From NCBI RefSeq assembly GCF_900119165.1, contig NZ_FPJG01000006.1, positions 6,982,001 through 7,046,000 on the forward strand: a DNA stretch of 64,000 nucleotides, written 5' to 3'. Positions 47,461-55,034 of the stretch are shown piece after piece. Positions within the stretch are counted from its first letter, which is position 1; the number at the start of each line of letters is the position of its first letter. The translations under genes were made by a program, and so were the position numbers. This DNA comes from Amycolatopsis australiensis (lineage in GTDB: Bacteria; Actinomycetota; Actinomycetes; Mycobacteriales; Pseudonocardiaceae). The notes below the pieces were generated by a model, which saw nothing but the letters and a program-made list of their open reading frames with translations, was not told the DNA's origin and ran no database searches.

Positions 47461-48196
47461 ACGCGGCGTCGACGCGGGCCGCGCCCGGCGTCCCCGGCGG
47501 GAACTCGTGCGCCATCCCCTCGACCGTCACCAGCTCGGCCCCCAGCTTCGCGCGCAACGCCTCGGCGGGCTCGCGCACGGCGATGTCGTCGTCCGCCCCG
47601 GTGACCAGCAGCAGCGGCGCGGTCAGCTCGGCGGCCCGGTCCACGTAGTCGTAGCGCGCGGCGACCGCGTGGGACCGCTCGCTCCACGCGTAGGTCACCC
47701 CGAACCGCCGCTCGTTGGCGGCGATCATCGGCGCGAGCTGCACGACCGGGCTGGCCACCGCCCCGGCCGCGATCGCGGCGTCCCCGCGCGCCAGCACCTC
47801 CAGCGCCACGAGCGCCCCGGCCGAGCCGCCGAACACGCCGAGCGGCCCGGTCGCGCCCGGCAGCCGGTCGCGCAGTTCGGCCAGCGCGGCCGGGAACTCC
47901 CCCGCCGCCTGCTCGGTGACCGGCTCGAACACGTTCAGGACGGCGTCCTCGCTCGCGCGCCGGAAGACCTCGCCGGGACCGCCTTCGGGCAGCCGCGCGC
48001 CGGAGAGCGGGAGCCCGAAGTACACGCGCCACGCCTGCAGGCCGGCCATCGGGACGGCCTCGGCCATGGCCCGCTCGCTCGACGGCTCGTCCATCAGGTG
48101 CCAGCCCGCGACCAGCGCCGCCGGCGCGTCCCGGTCCGCCGGCGGCAGCGCCACGAACGGCACGCCCGCCGCGACCCCCTCGACCATCTCGCCCAT
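47426..48196 (-). CDS. Alpha/beta-fold hydrolase
   Basis: A 256-residue alpha/beta-hydrolase. The nucleophile elbow is GVFGGSAGALVALEVL (Ser in GGSAG), the acid lies in LLLVTGADDDIAVREP, and the His in VEGMAHEFPPGTPG, so the triad is complete. An early GWHLMDEPS segment may form the oxyanion region. ATG at 48196 follows AAGGAGAG. The promoter region carries a 19-bp inverted repeat at 48280-48298. Substrate unknown; small esters or lactones are usual. Confidence 0.87.
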   Translation of the reverse strand: MGEMVEGVAAGVPFVALPPADRDAPAALVAGWHLMDEPSSERAMAEAVPMAGLQAWRVYFGLPLSGARLPEGGPGEVFRRASEDAVLNVFEPVTEQAAGEFPAALAELRDRLPGATGPLGVFGGSAGALVALEVLARGDAAIAAGAVASPVVQLAPMIAANERRFGVTYAWSERSHAVAARYDYVDRAAELTAPLLLVTGADDDIAVREPAEALRAKLGAELVTVEGMAHEFPPGTPGAARVDAAFTEWFARRLRG

Positions 48197-48279
48197 GGTG
48201 TCTCTCCTTCGTCTCTCTCGGTTCCTTTTCATCGAACCGCCGCCGGACGGGCCCGGTCCAACAGCCGTTCCGGCGCCGA

Positions 48280-48298
48280 CGACAACCAGTGGTTGTCG
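48280..48298. promoter_or_regulatory. 19-bp perfect inverted repeat upstream of the hydrolase
   Basis: CGACAACCA-G-TGGTTGTCG, two exact 9-base arms around one base, 84 bases upstream of the hydrolase ATG. Size and spacing suit a TetR or MarR-type dimer. No such regulator is adjacent; the nearby LysR protein would prefer a different half-site pattern (T-N11-A). Confidence 0.55.
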
Positions 48299-48308
48299 AC
48301 CGGAACGC

Positions 48309-48346
48309 GAACCGGCCCCGCACGCCGGAGCGCGCGGGGCCGGTTC
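48309..48346 (-). terminator. Hairpin terminator of the liv operon
   Basis: GAACCGGCCCCGC (48309-48321) pairs with GCGGGGCCGGTTC (48334-48346), a perfect 13-bp stem with a 12-base loop. It lies 16 bases past the livF stop on the minus strand. Confidence 0.75.
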
Positions 48347-48361
48347 CGGGGGCTGGAGACG

Positions 48362-49075
48362 TCAGCCGACGCCCAGGTAGGCCTCCTTGATGCTGGTGTC
48401 CGCGAGCAGCTCCTTGCCGGTGCCGGTCTTGGTGATCCGGCCGGTTTCGAGCACGTACGCGCGGTGGGCGCGGGAGAGCGCCTGCTGCGCGTTCTGCTCC
48501 ACGAGCAGCACCGTGGTGCCCTGCTTGTTGATCTCCGTGATGATCCGGAAGATCTGCTGGATGAACTGCGGGGCCAGGCCCATCGACGGCTCGTCGAGCA
48601 GCAGCAGCTTCGGCTTCGCCATCAGCGCGCGCCCGATGGCGAGCATCTGCTGCTCACCCCCGGACATCGTGCCGCCCATCTGCGTCTTGCGCTCCGCCAG
48701 CCGCGGGAACAGCTCGAAGACCCGGTCCAGGTCCGCGCCGAGGCTCTTGCGGTCCTTGCGGGCGTAGGCGCCCATGTCGAGGTTCTCCATCACCGTCATG
48801 CCGGGGAAGATGCCCCGGCCTTCCGGCGCCTGGGAGATCCCGCGGGCCACCCGGAGGTCACCGCGCAGCTTGGAGATGTCCTCGCCGGCGAAGGTGATCT
48901 TGCCGGCGGAGATCGGCCGGATGCCGGAGATGGCCCGCATCGTCGTCGACTTGCCGGCGCCGTTCGCGCCGATGAGCGTGACGATCTCGCCCTCGTTCAC
49001 CGTGATGGACAGCCCGGAGACCGCCTGGATCCGTCCGTAGTGGACGGACACGTCCGACAGCTCAAGCAACGTCAT
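48362..49075 (-). CDS. livF: Branched-chain amino-acid ABC transporter ATPase LivF
   Basis: Second ATPase of a high-affinity branched-chain amino-acid importer. The 237 residues contain Walker A LIGANGAGKSTTMRAI, signature MSGGEQQMLAIGRAL, Walker B LLLLDEPSMGLAP and H-loop LLVEQNAQQAL. The short length and EQNA H-loop are typical of LivF. It overlaps livG by 14 bases and ends the operon; a hairpin terminator follows. Confidence 0.96.
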   Translation of the reverse strand: MTLLELSDVSVHYGRIQAVSGLSITVNEGEIVTLIGANGAGKSTTMRAISGIRPISAGKITFAGEDISKLRGDLRVARGISQAPEGRGIFPGMTVMENLDMGAYARKDRKSLGADLDRVFELFPRLAERKTQMGGTMSGGEQQMLAIGRALMAKPKLLLLDEPSMGLAPQFIQQIFRIITEINKQGTTVLLVEQNAQQALSRAHRAYVLETGRITKTGTGKELLADTSIKEAYLGVG

Positions 49076-49988
49076 CGTCAGGCACCCCCAGGTAGGCCGC
49101 GATCACCGCGGGGTTCTCGCGGATCTCGGCCGGCAGTCCTTCGGCGATCTTCTTGCCGAACTCCAGCACCACGATCCGGTCGGTCACGCCCATGACGAGC
49201 TTCATGTCGTGTTCGATGAGCAGCACCGTGTAGCCGTCGTCCCGGATGGTCCGGATCAGGCCCATGAGCTCTTCCTTCTCCGCCGGGTTGAAGCCCGCCG
49301 CGGGCTCGTCCAGGCAGAGCAGCTTCGGCTCGGTCGCCAGCGCCCGCGCGATCTCCAGGCGCCGCTGGTAGCCGTAGGGCAGGTTCTTCGCCCGGTCGGC
49401 CGCGCGGTCGGCGATGCCGACGAACTCCAGCAGGGCCATCGCCTTCTCGACGGCGGCCTTCTCCTCGCGGTGGTGCCGCGGGAGGCGCAGCAGCGCGCCG
49501 ATCATGCTGGTCTTGTGCCGCGCGTCGGTGCCGACGACGACGTTCTCCAGCGCCGTCATCTCGCCGAAGAGCCGGATGTTCTGGAACGTCCTGGCGATGC
49601 CCAGCTGCGTGATGCCGTGCCGCGACGTCTTGCCCAGCGGCTTGCCCTCCAGCCGGACCTCGCCGGAGGTCGGGCGGTAGACGCCGGTCATCGCGTTGAA
49701 GCACGTCGTCTTGCCCGCGCCGTTGGGGCCGATCAGCCCGAGGATCTCGCCGCGGCGGATGCCGAAGGAGATCTGGTCGAGCGCGACGAGACCGCCGAAG
49801 CGCATCGTCACGTTGTCGACCTCGAGCAGGGTCTGCCCCACCTCGACGTCGATGGCGCGGTCCGCCGCGACGACCTCCGCGACCTCCGCCTCGTGCTCGG
49901 CCCGCTCCTCGGCCGTCATGTGCTGCAGCTCGGCGACGAGGCCGCCCTCCGCGGCGACCTCCGGACCGCCGTTCTGGGGGTCGGTCAT
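49062..49988 (-). CDS. livG: Branched-chain amino-acid ABC transporter ATPase LivG
   Basis: First ATPase of the importer, 308 residues. The ABC domain begins about residue 53 (LLEVDNVTMRFGGLVALDQI), with Walker A LIGPNGAGKTTCFNAMTG, a LivG-type signature that is not LSGGQ (LPYGYQRRLEIARAL), Walker B LLCLDEPAAGFNP and LLIEHDMKLVM. The extra N-terminal 50 residues are Glu/Ala-rich and unusual for LivG. It overlaps livM by 4 bases. Confidence 0.95.
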   Translation of the reverse strand: MTDPQNGGPEVAAEGGLVAELQHMTAEERAEHEAEVAEVVAADRAIDVEVGQTLLEVDNVTMRFGGLVALDQISFGIRRGEILGLIGPNGAGKTTCFNAMTGVYRPTSGEVRLEGKPLGKTSRHGITQLGIARTFQNIRLFGEMTALENVVVGTDARHKTSMIGALLRLPRHHREEKAAVEKAMALLEFVGIADRAADRAKNLPYGYQRRLEIARALATEPKLLCLDEPAAGFNPAEKEELMGLIRTIRDDGYTVLLIEHDMKLVMGVTDRIVVLEFGKKIAEGLPAEIRENPAVIAAYLGVPDDDVA

Positions 49989-51130
49989 GACTTGCTCCCC
50001 GGGGTCGGTTCGGTCTGCAGCGCGCCGTCACTGCTGATCTGCTCGCCCTTGCCCAGCAATCGCTGGTACGCCTGCCTGCCGTAGGTGAGCAACCGTTGCC
50101 GGGCACCGAGCAGACCCTGCGGGCGGAAGATCATCAGGACGATCAGCGCGACACCGAAGATCAGGTACTTGTACTGGGCGATCACCAGGAACCGCAGCGG
50201 GATGTAGGCCACCACCACCGCGCCGAGGATGACGCCGACCTTGTTGCCCGACCCGCCGAGGATGACCGCGGCCAGGAACAGCATCGACGTCACCACGTCG
50301 AACTTCTGGTTGTTCACGAACCCGAGCTGGCCGGCGTAGAGCGCGCCGGACAGGCCGCCGATGGCCGCGCCGCCGACGAACGCCCAGATCTTGAACTTGA
50401 ACGTCGGCACGCCCATGATCTCGGCGGCGTCCTCGTCGTCCCGGATGGCGACCCAGGCGCGGCCGACGCGGCTGCGTTCCAGGTTCCCGACCAGGAACAG
50501 GATCAGGATGATGATCGTGACGCACAGCCAGTACCACGGGATGCCGTTGGTGTTGGTGAACAGCGGCGAGCCGTCGGCGTGGGTGCCCGGCGGATGCCCG
50601 ACCTGCTGGAACCCGCGGTTGCCGCGCAGCGGGTCGACGTTGTCGGCCAGCAGCCGGACAATCTCGCCGAAGCCCAGCGTCACGATCGCCAGGTAGTCGC
50701 CGCGCAGCCGCAGCGTCGGCGTCCCGAGGACCACGCCGAAGATCATCGTCACGGCCATCGCGATCGGCAGCACGACCAGGAACGGCAGCTTCGACAGCGA
50801 CGAGTCCGGGCTGGTGAACAGCGCGGCGACGTAGGCGCCGACCGCGAAGAACCCGACGTACCCGAGGTCGAGCAGGCCGGCCTGGCCGACCACGACGTTG
50901 AGGCCGATGGCGATCAGGGCGTACCGGGCCACCTCGAACATGGCGATCGGGAAGTCGTAGCCCGGTTCGGTGGTCAGGATCGGCGGGTTCAGCACCGGCA
51001 GCAGGTACACCAGCGCGACGAGCGGGATCAGCACGCCCCACTGCTGCACGCGGCCGAGGTTGTTCCACCACTCGCCCAGCGGACGGCGCTTCTTCGCCTG
51101 GGCCGGGGCAGGGGTCGTCGTGGTCGTCAT
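49985..51130 (-). CDS. livM: Branched-chain amino-acid ABC transporter permease LivM
   Basis: A 381-residue inner-membrane permease with about ten hydrophobic helices. Family blocks are ALIAIGLNVVVGQAGLLDLG, AVGAYVAALFT, GDYLAIVTLGFGEIVRLLAD and the cytoplasmic coupling loop GRAWVAIRDDEDAAEIMGV. A hydrophilic tail of about 30 residues at each end is present. It overlaps livH by 4 bases and livG by 4 bases. Confidence 0.95.
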   Translation of the reverse strand: MTTTTTPAPAQAKKRRPLGEWWNNLGRVQQWGVLIPLVALVYLLPVLNPPILTTEPGYDFPIAMFEVARYALIAIGLNVVVGQAGLLDLGYVGFFAVGAYVAALFTSPDSSLSKLPFLVVLPIAMAVTMIFGVVLGTPTLRLRGDYLAIVTLGFGEIVRLLADNVDPLRGNRGFQQVGHPPGTHADGSPLFTNTNGIPWYWLCVTIIILILFLVGNLERSRVGRAWVAIRDDEDAAEIMGVPTFKFKIWAFVGGAAIGGLSGALYAGQLGFVNNQKFDVVTSMLFLAAVILGGSGNKVGVILGAVVVAYIPLRFLVIAQYKYLIFGVALIVLMIFRPQGLLGARQRLLTYGRQAYQRLLGKGEQISSDGALQTEPTPGSKS

Positions 51131-52143
51131 ACCCGTGCCTTTCCGAGCGACTCGCCGAGGATGCCGGTCGGCCGCACCATGAGGATCAGGACCAGGAGCA
51201 CGAACGCCACGACGTCACGCCACTCGCCGCCGAACAGCGACTGGCCGTAGTTCTCGACCACGCCGAGCAGGAGACCGCCGAGCAGCGCGCCGCGCAGGTT
51301 GCCGATGCCGCCGAGCACGGCCGCGGTGAACGCCTTGATGCCGAGGATGAACCCACCCTGGTAGGAGGCGCCCTGCGGGATCTTCATCATGTAGAACAGC
51401 GCGGCCGCGCCGGCCAGCAGGCCACCGATGAGGAACGTCAGGGTGATGACGCGTTCCTTGTTGACGCCCATCAGCGTCGCGGTGTCCGGGTCCTGCGCCA
51501 CGGCGCGGATGCCGCGGCCGAACTTGGTCCGGTTGACGAACATGTCGGCGCCGATCATCAGCAGGATCGACGCGACCACCGTGATGATGGTGATGTTGGT
51601 GACGCTGCCGCCGAAGATCTGGAACTGCTCTTCGTTGCGCAGCAGGCGGATCGACTGCTCGGGGTTGCCGCCGCGCCAGATGAACAGGATCTGCTGCAGC
51701 ACGAACGAGGCGCCGATCGCGGTGATCAGGAAGACCAGCTTGGGCGCGCCGCGTTTGCGCAGCGGGCGGTAGGCCACGCGTTCCAGCAGCACCGCGGTCC
51801 CGCCGGAGACGGCCATCGCGGCGATGAGCGCGATCCCGAGGTACAGGATCAGTTCACCGGCCCCGAGCGACGGGGTCGCGCCGGGGCGGAAACCCAGTCC
51901 GAAGAACACGAACCAGGTCGCGTAACAGCCGTAGACGAACACCTCGGAGTGCGCGAAGTTGATCAGCTTCAGGACGCCGTACACGAGGGTGTAGCCGAGG
52001 GCGACCAGCGCGTAGATGCTCCCGTAGGAGAGCCCTTCGATCGTGTTGTTCCAGAATTGCTGGACAAACGAGTCAACATCGAACTTGATCCATTCGCCGC
52101 CCTGCGCGAGGACGAGCGAACTCAGGTCATGGGTTATCGACAC
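51127..52143 (-). CDS. livH: Branched-chain amino-acid ABC transporter permease LivH
   Basis: A 338-residue permease partner of LivM with about eight to nine helices. Diagnostic blocks are EGLSYGSIYALVALGYTLVY, LINFAHSEVFVYGCYATWF, GRGIRAVAQDPDTATLMGV and FTAAVLGGIGNLRGALLGGL. GTG at 52143 (VSITHDLSS) is the best start because the upstream frame runs into a strong hairpin at 52162-52210. It lies 86 bases downstream of livK. Confidence 0.95.
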   Translation of the reverse strand: MSITHDLSSLVLAQGGEWIKFDVDSFVQQFWNNTIEGLSYGSIYALVALGYTLVYGVLKLINFAHSEVFVYGCYATWFVFFGLGFRPGATPSLGAGELILYLGIALIAAMAVSGGTAVLLERVAYRPLRKRGAPKLVFLITAIGASFVLQQILFIWRGGNPEQSIRLLRNEEQFQIFGGSVTNITIITVVASILLMIGADMFVNRTKFGRGIRAVAQDPDTATLMGVNKERVITLTFLIGGLLAGAAALFYMMKIPQGASYQGGFILGIKAFTAAVLGGIGNLRGALLGGLLLGVVENYGQSLFGGEWRDVVAFVLLVLILMVRPTGILGESLGKARV

Positions 52144-52161
52144 ACCAGTTCTCCATGTGGG

Positions 52162-52210
52162 TCCGGGGTGCGCACCCGGCGGGATCGAGCCGCCGGGCGC
52201 GCACCCCGGA
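52162..52210 (-). promoter_or_regulatory. Intra-operon hairpin between livK and livH
   Basis: TCCGGGGTGCGC (52162-52173) pairs with GCGCACCCCGGA (52199-52210). After one A/C mismatch, CCCGGCGG pairs with CCGCCGGG, giving 20 bp of stem with a seven-base loop. Placed between the binding-protein gene and the permease genes, it can stop part of the transcripts or protect the livK mRNA end, so that more LivK than LivHMGF is made. Confidence 0.75.
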
Positions 52211-52229
52211 AACAGAACAGAAGGCGGAA

Positions 52230-53441
52230 CTACTTGATCTCGGTGTTGCGAACGATCTTCCCGTTCTCGACCTTGTAGGTCCACACGGTCGTCTGGGACA
52301 GCTCGCCCTTGTCGTCCCACTTGAAGTGCTTGGTCAGGCCCTGGCCGTCGTAGTTCTTGACCCACTCGAGCAGGCCCGGGCGGTCCTTCTTGCCGGCGTC
52401 GATGCCCTTGAGCAGGATCGTGGTCAGGTCGTAGCCCTCCGGCGAGTACGTGCCCGGGTCCTTGCCCGAAGCCGCCTTGTACGCCTCGGTGAACTTGGTG
52501 AACTGGTCGGCCGGGACGCACGGGCAGGTGAAGTAGGCGTTGGCGGCGGCGTCGCCGGCACCCTTGACGAACTCGTCGTCCTTGACACCGTCCGGGCCGA
52601 CGAACTTGGCCTTGACGCCGGCGTCGTTCAGCTGCTGCGCGAACGGCGCGGCTTCCTGGTAGTAGCCCGAGTAGAAGACGACGTCGGGGTTCTCGCTCTT
52701 GACCTTGTTCACGACCGCGGAGAACTCGGTCTGCTTGGTCTTGACCTTGTCCTGGCAGGTCGCCTTGTCGCCCAGCGCCTTGATGGCGGCGGTGGCGAGG
52801 CCGGTGCCGTACTCGGAGTCGTCCTCGATCACGCAGACCTTGTTGGCCTTGAGGTCGCCGGTGATGAACTTCGCGGCGGCCGGACCCTGCGTGTTGTCGT
52901 TGCCCAGGCCGCGGAAGAAGGTCTTCCAGCCGTTCTGGGAGAGGGTCGGGTTGGTGGCCGACGGGGTCACCGTGACCAGGCCCGCGCTGTTGAAGATGTT
53001 GCCCGCGGCCTTCGACTCACCCGAGAACGGCAGGCCGACGACGCCGATGATCGACGGCGTGTTGACGATCTGCGTCACGATGCCGGGCGCCTTGTCGGGC
53101 GTGCCCTCGGTGTCGAACTGCTCCAGCTTGACCTGGCAGCCCGCGTTGGCCTTGTTGTGCTGGTCGACGGCGAGCTTGACGCCGTTCAGGATGTTCTGGC
53201 CCAGCGCGGCGTTGGCGCCGTTGATAGTGCCCGCGTACGCGATGGAGGTGGGGGCACACTGCGCCTTGCCGTCGCCGGCCGGGTCGGCCGCGTCGGCGGC
53301 GGCTGACGGGGCCGCGGCCTGGGCCTGCGAGCTCGCGTTGTTGCCGCCCGAGCCGCTGTCGTTCCGTGCCGCACACGCGCTGAGGGAAAGGGCCCCGACA
53401 GCGGCCAGCACGATGACCCTCGCAAGTCGTGCTTTCTGCAC
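52230..53441 (-). CDS. livK: Branched-chain amino-acid binding lipoprotein LivK
   Basis: Extracytoplasmic solute-binding subunit, 403 residues. The signal peptide ends in a lipobox (GALSLSAC-A), so Cys is lipidated and the protein is membrane-anchored. A Ser/Gly/Ala linker follows, then the type I periplasmic-binding fold: IAYAGTINGANAALGQNIL, IGVVGLPFSGESKAAGNIF, VTVTPSATNPTLSQNGWKTF and VVFYSGYYQEAAPFAQQLND. GTG at 53441 has GGAGG five bases upstream; the TTG 12 bases earlier overlaps that site and is unlikely. First gene of livKHMGF. Confidence 0.95.
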   Translation of the reverse strand: MQKARLARVIVLAAVGALSLSACAARNDSGSGGNNASSQAQAAAPSAAADAADPAGDGKAQCAPTSIAYAGTINGANAALGQNILNGVKLAVDQHNKANAGCQVKLEQFDTEGTPDKAPGIVTQIVNTPSIIGVVGLPFSGESKAAGNIFNSAGLVTVTPSATNPTLSQNGWKTFFRGLGNDNTQGPAAAKFITGDLKANKVCVIEDDSEYGTGLATAAIKALGDKATCQDKVKTKQTEFSAVVNKVKSENPDVVFYSGYYQEAAPFAQQLNDAGVKAKFVGPDGVKDDEFVKGAGDAAANAYFTCPCVPADQFTKFTEAYKAASGKDPGTYSPEGYDLTTILLKGIDAGKKDRPGLLEWVKNYDGQGLTKHFKWDDKGELSQTTVWTYKVENGKIVRNTEIK

Positions 53442-53792
53442 TCGTTCCTCCAAATGCCACCTGGCCGCCCGGTCGGGCGGCTGTCCCGGCGTGGGACCTG
53501 ACTGGCCGCTGAAAGTAGCCGCCCCGGGAGCCGTTGCACAGAGTCACGCGCGCTCTTGTAGCCACATCGTGACGGTCGTCACGAGTATTAACGTATGATT
53601 TACACCCGCTCGTCGTAATGTGACCAGCAGGTGATGACTCTCGGTGCACAACAGCCCGCAGACTGCCCCTTGACGGCCGGGCCAAGGTGTGCAGAGTCTA
53701 CGGACCCGTTGTCGATCACCGCGTCCGGCCACGCCGGAAAGGTACGCAAAGGTACCCGGTTACGCCCTTTCGGGCACTCGGAGCGTCACGAA
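53442..53792. promoter_or_regulatory. liv promoter region with a 16-bp palindrome
   Basis: About 350 bases without a gene, upstream of livK. An unusually AT-rich stretch near 53584-53605 contains TAATACT on the minus strand, a good -10 candidate. Immediately downstream of it, CGTGACG-GT-CGTCACG (53568-53583) is a perfect palindrome with 7-bp arms, well placed as an operator. No regulator is adjacent. The rest shows nothing. Confidence 0.5.
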
Positions 53793-53826
53793 AAAGGGTG
53801 CACCCGCTCAGGCGGGCGCACCCTTT
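53793..53826 (-). terminator. Rho-independent terminator of pdtaR
   Basis: AAAGGGTGC pairs with GCACCCTTT, and inside, after one mismatch, CCCGC pairs with GCGGG, around a TCAG loop. Read on the minus strand the stem is followed by T residues (CCCTTTTTCG). It lies 16 bases beyond the pdtaR stop. Confidence 0.88.
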
Positions 53827-53841
53827 CCGGTGGTTCCGGGA

Positions 53842-54456
53842 TCAGCTGCCGATGCTCTCCACGACAGCCTCGGCGACGGCCTTCATCGTGGTCCGGCGAT
53901 CCATGGCGGTGCGCTGGATCCAGCGGAAGGCGTCGGGCTCGGTCAGGCCCTGCCGGCTCATGAGCAGCCCCTTGGCGCGGTCGATGACCTTGCGCGTCTC
54001 GAGCCGGTCGGTGAGCCCGGCGACCTCGGCCTCGAGGGCCTGCAGCTCGGAGAACCGGCTGACGGCCAGCTCGATGGCGGGCACGAGGTCCCGCTTGGCG
54101 AAGGGCTTGACGAGGTAGGCCATGGTGCCGGCGTCCCGCGCGCGTTCGACGAGGTCACGCTGGCTGAAGGCGGTGAGGATGACGACGGGCGCGATCCGGT
54201 CCCCGGTGATCTTGGACGCGGCCTCGATGCCGTCGAGCTTCGGCATCTTGACGTCGAGGATCACGAGGTCGGGTTTGAGATCGGTGGCCAGCGCGACGGC
54301 CTGCTCCCCGTCCCCGGCCTCCCCGACGACCTCATAGCCCTCTTCACGCAGCATTTCGACGAGGTCAAGCCGGATGAGAGCCTCGTCCTCGGCGACGAGC
54401 ACCCGACGCTGCGGCACGGTGGCGGCACCGTTGGCCTCGGTAGCCTGATCGGTCAC
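53842..54456 (-). CDS. pdtaR: ANTAR response regulator PdtaR
   Basis: A 204-residue cytoplasmic response regulator that acts by binding RNA. The receiver domain has EDE acids in VLVAEDEALIRLDL, phosphoacceptor Asp in DLVILDVKMPKLDG, and VILTAFSQRD and YLVKPFAKRDL switch elements. A coiled linker (SELQALEAEVAGLTDRLE) leads to the ANTAR domain with DRAKGLLMSRQGLTEPDAFR. In mycobacteria the kinase PdtaS phosphorylates it and it binds ANTAR-target hairpins. GTG at 54456 has a strong GGAGG. The kinase is not in this window. Its place upstream of polA matches Rv1626. Confidence 0.94.
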   Translation of the reverse strand: MTDQATEANGAATVPQRRVLVAEDEALIRLDLVEMLREEGYEVVGEAGDGEQAVALATDLKPDLVILDVKMPKLDGIEAASKITGDRIAPVVILTAFSQRDLVERARDAGTMAYLVKPFAKRDLVPAIELAVSRFSELQALEAEVAGLTDRLETRKVIDRAKGLLMSRQGLTEPDAFRWIQRTAMDRRTTMKAVAEAVVESIGS

Positions 54457-54629
54457 CGGGGTCCTCCTGAAGACTCGGCGGGCGATGGGTTTTCGCGGCT
54501 TTCCGCGAACCCGAAGCCTACCGGGAACGATCCAGAAGCAGAGATGGCGTTCACCACGAAGTGGCCAGCGCGACACCGCGCCCCGGTCACAGCGCGAGCC
54601 GGGTGATCCCGTAGAGTCACGACGTCAAC

Positions 54630-54706
54630 GCCCCCGTAGCCCAACTGGCAGAGGCAACGGATTCAAAACCCGTGTAGTGAGAGTTCGAATCTCTCCGGGG
54701 GCACCA
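54630..54706 (+). tRNA. tRNA with CAA anticodon (tRNA-Leu by anticodon), CCA encoded
   Basis: Acceptor stem GCCCCCG pairs with CGGGGGC, followed by A and an encoded CCA. The T arm is GAGAG-TTCGAAT-CTCTC. The anticodon loop TTCAAAA gives CAA at 54664-54666 (decodes UUG, Leu). The variable loop is only five bases, whereas classical tRNA-Leu has a long variable arm, and the anticodon stem has an A/C mismatch at its top (54661/54669). Similar short tRNAs annotated as Leu(CAA) are known to me from actinomycetes. It is a plausible attachment site for the element to its right. Confidence 0.85.
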
Positions 54707-55034
54707 CCTCTGACCTGCGAAAACAGGTCGCTGAGCAGGTCGGACTGGAGCGGCGTTCCAGTCCGGGATGTCCGGTTGTGTACGGCTGAAACCGGTGGTG
54801 TGCGGCCAGTCGCGGTCTATTCGCGGTCTACTTTTTGGCAGGATCCGGGGTCCCGGACGCACGGTTGGCGGGCCGCGCGGAGGCGCCGGAGGCGGTATCG
54901 GGCGGCTCCGGGGTCTCAAACGATCGGATAGCCAACCCGTGAGGCGTCACACCGCTGACCCGGATGCCTCACGGGCTGCCAGCAGGTCCGCACCGGAGCT
55001 TATGGCGCCGCCCTAGATACGGCGTGCGTGCCCG
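54707..55034. other. Gene-free stretch after the tRNA
   Basis: A 9-bp stem, CGGACTGGA (54741-54749) with TCCAGTCCG (54757-54765), may end the tRNA transcript. A 10-base direct repeat TCGCGGTCTA occurs at 54810-54819 and 54821-54830. No open frame with a ribosome site is seen. The repeat could be an integrase arm site, which is a guess. Confidence 0.45.
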
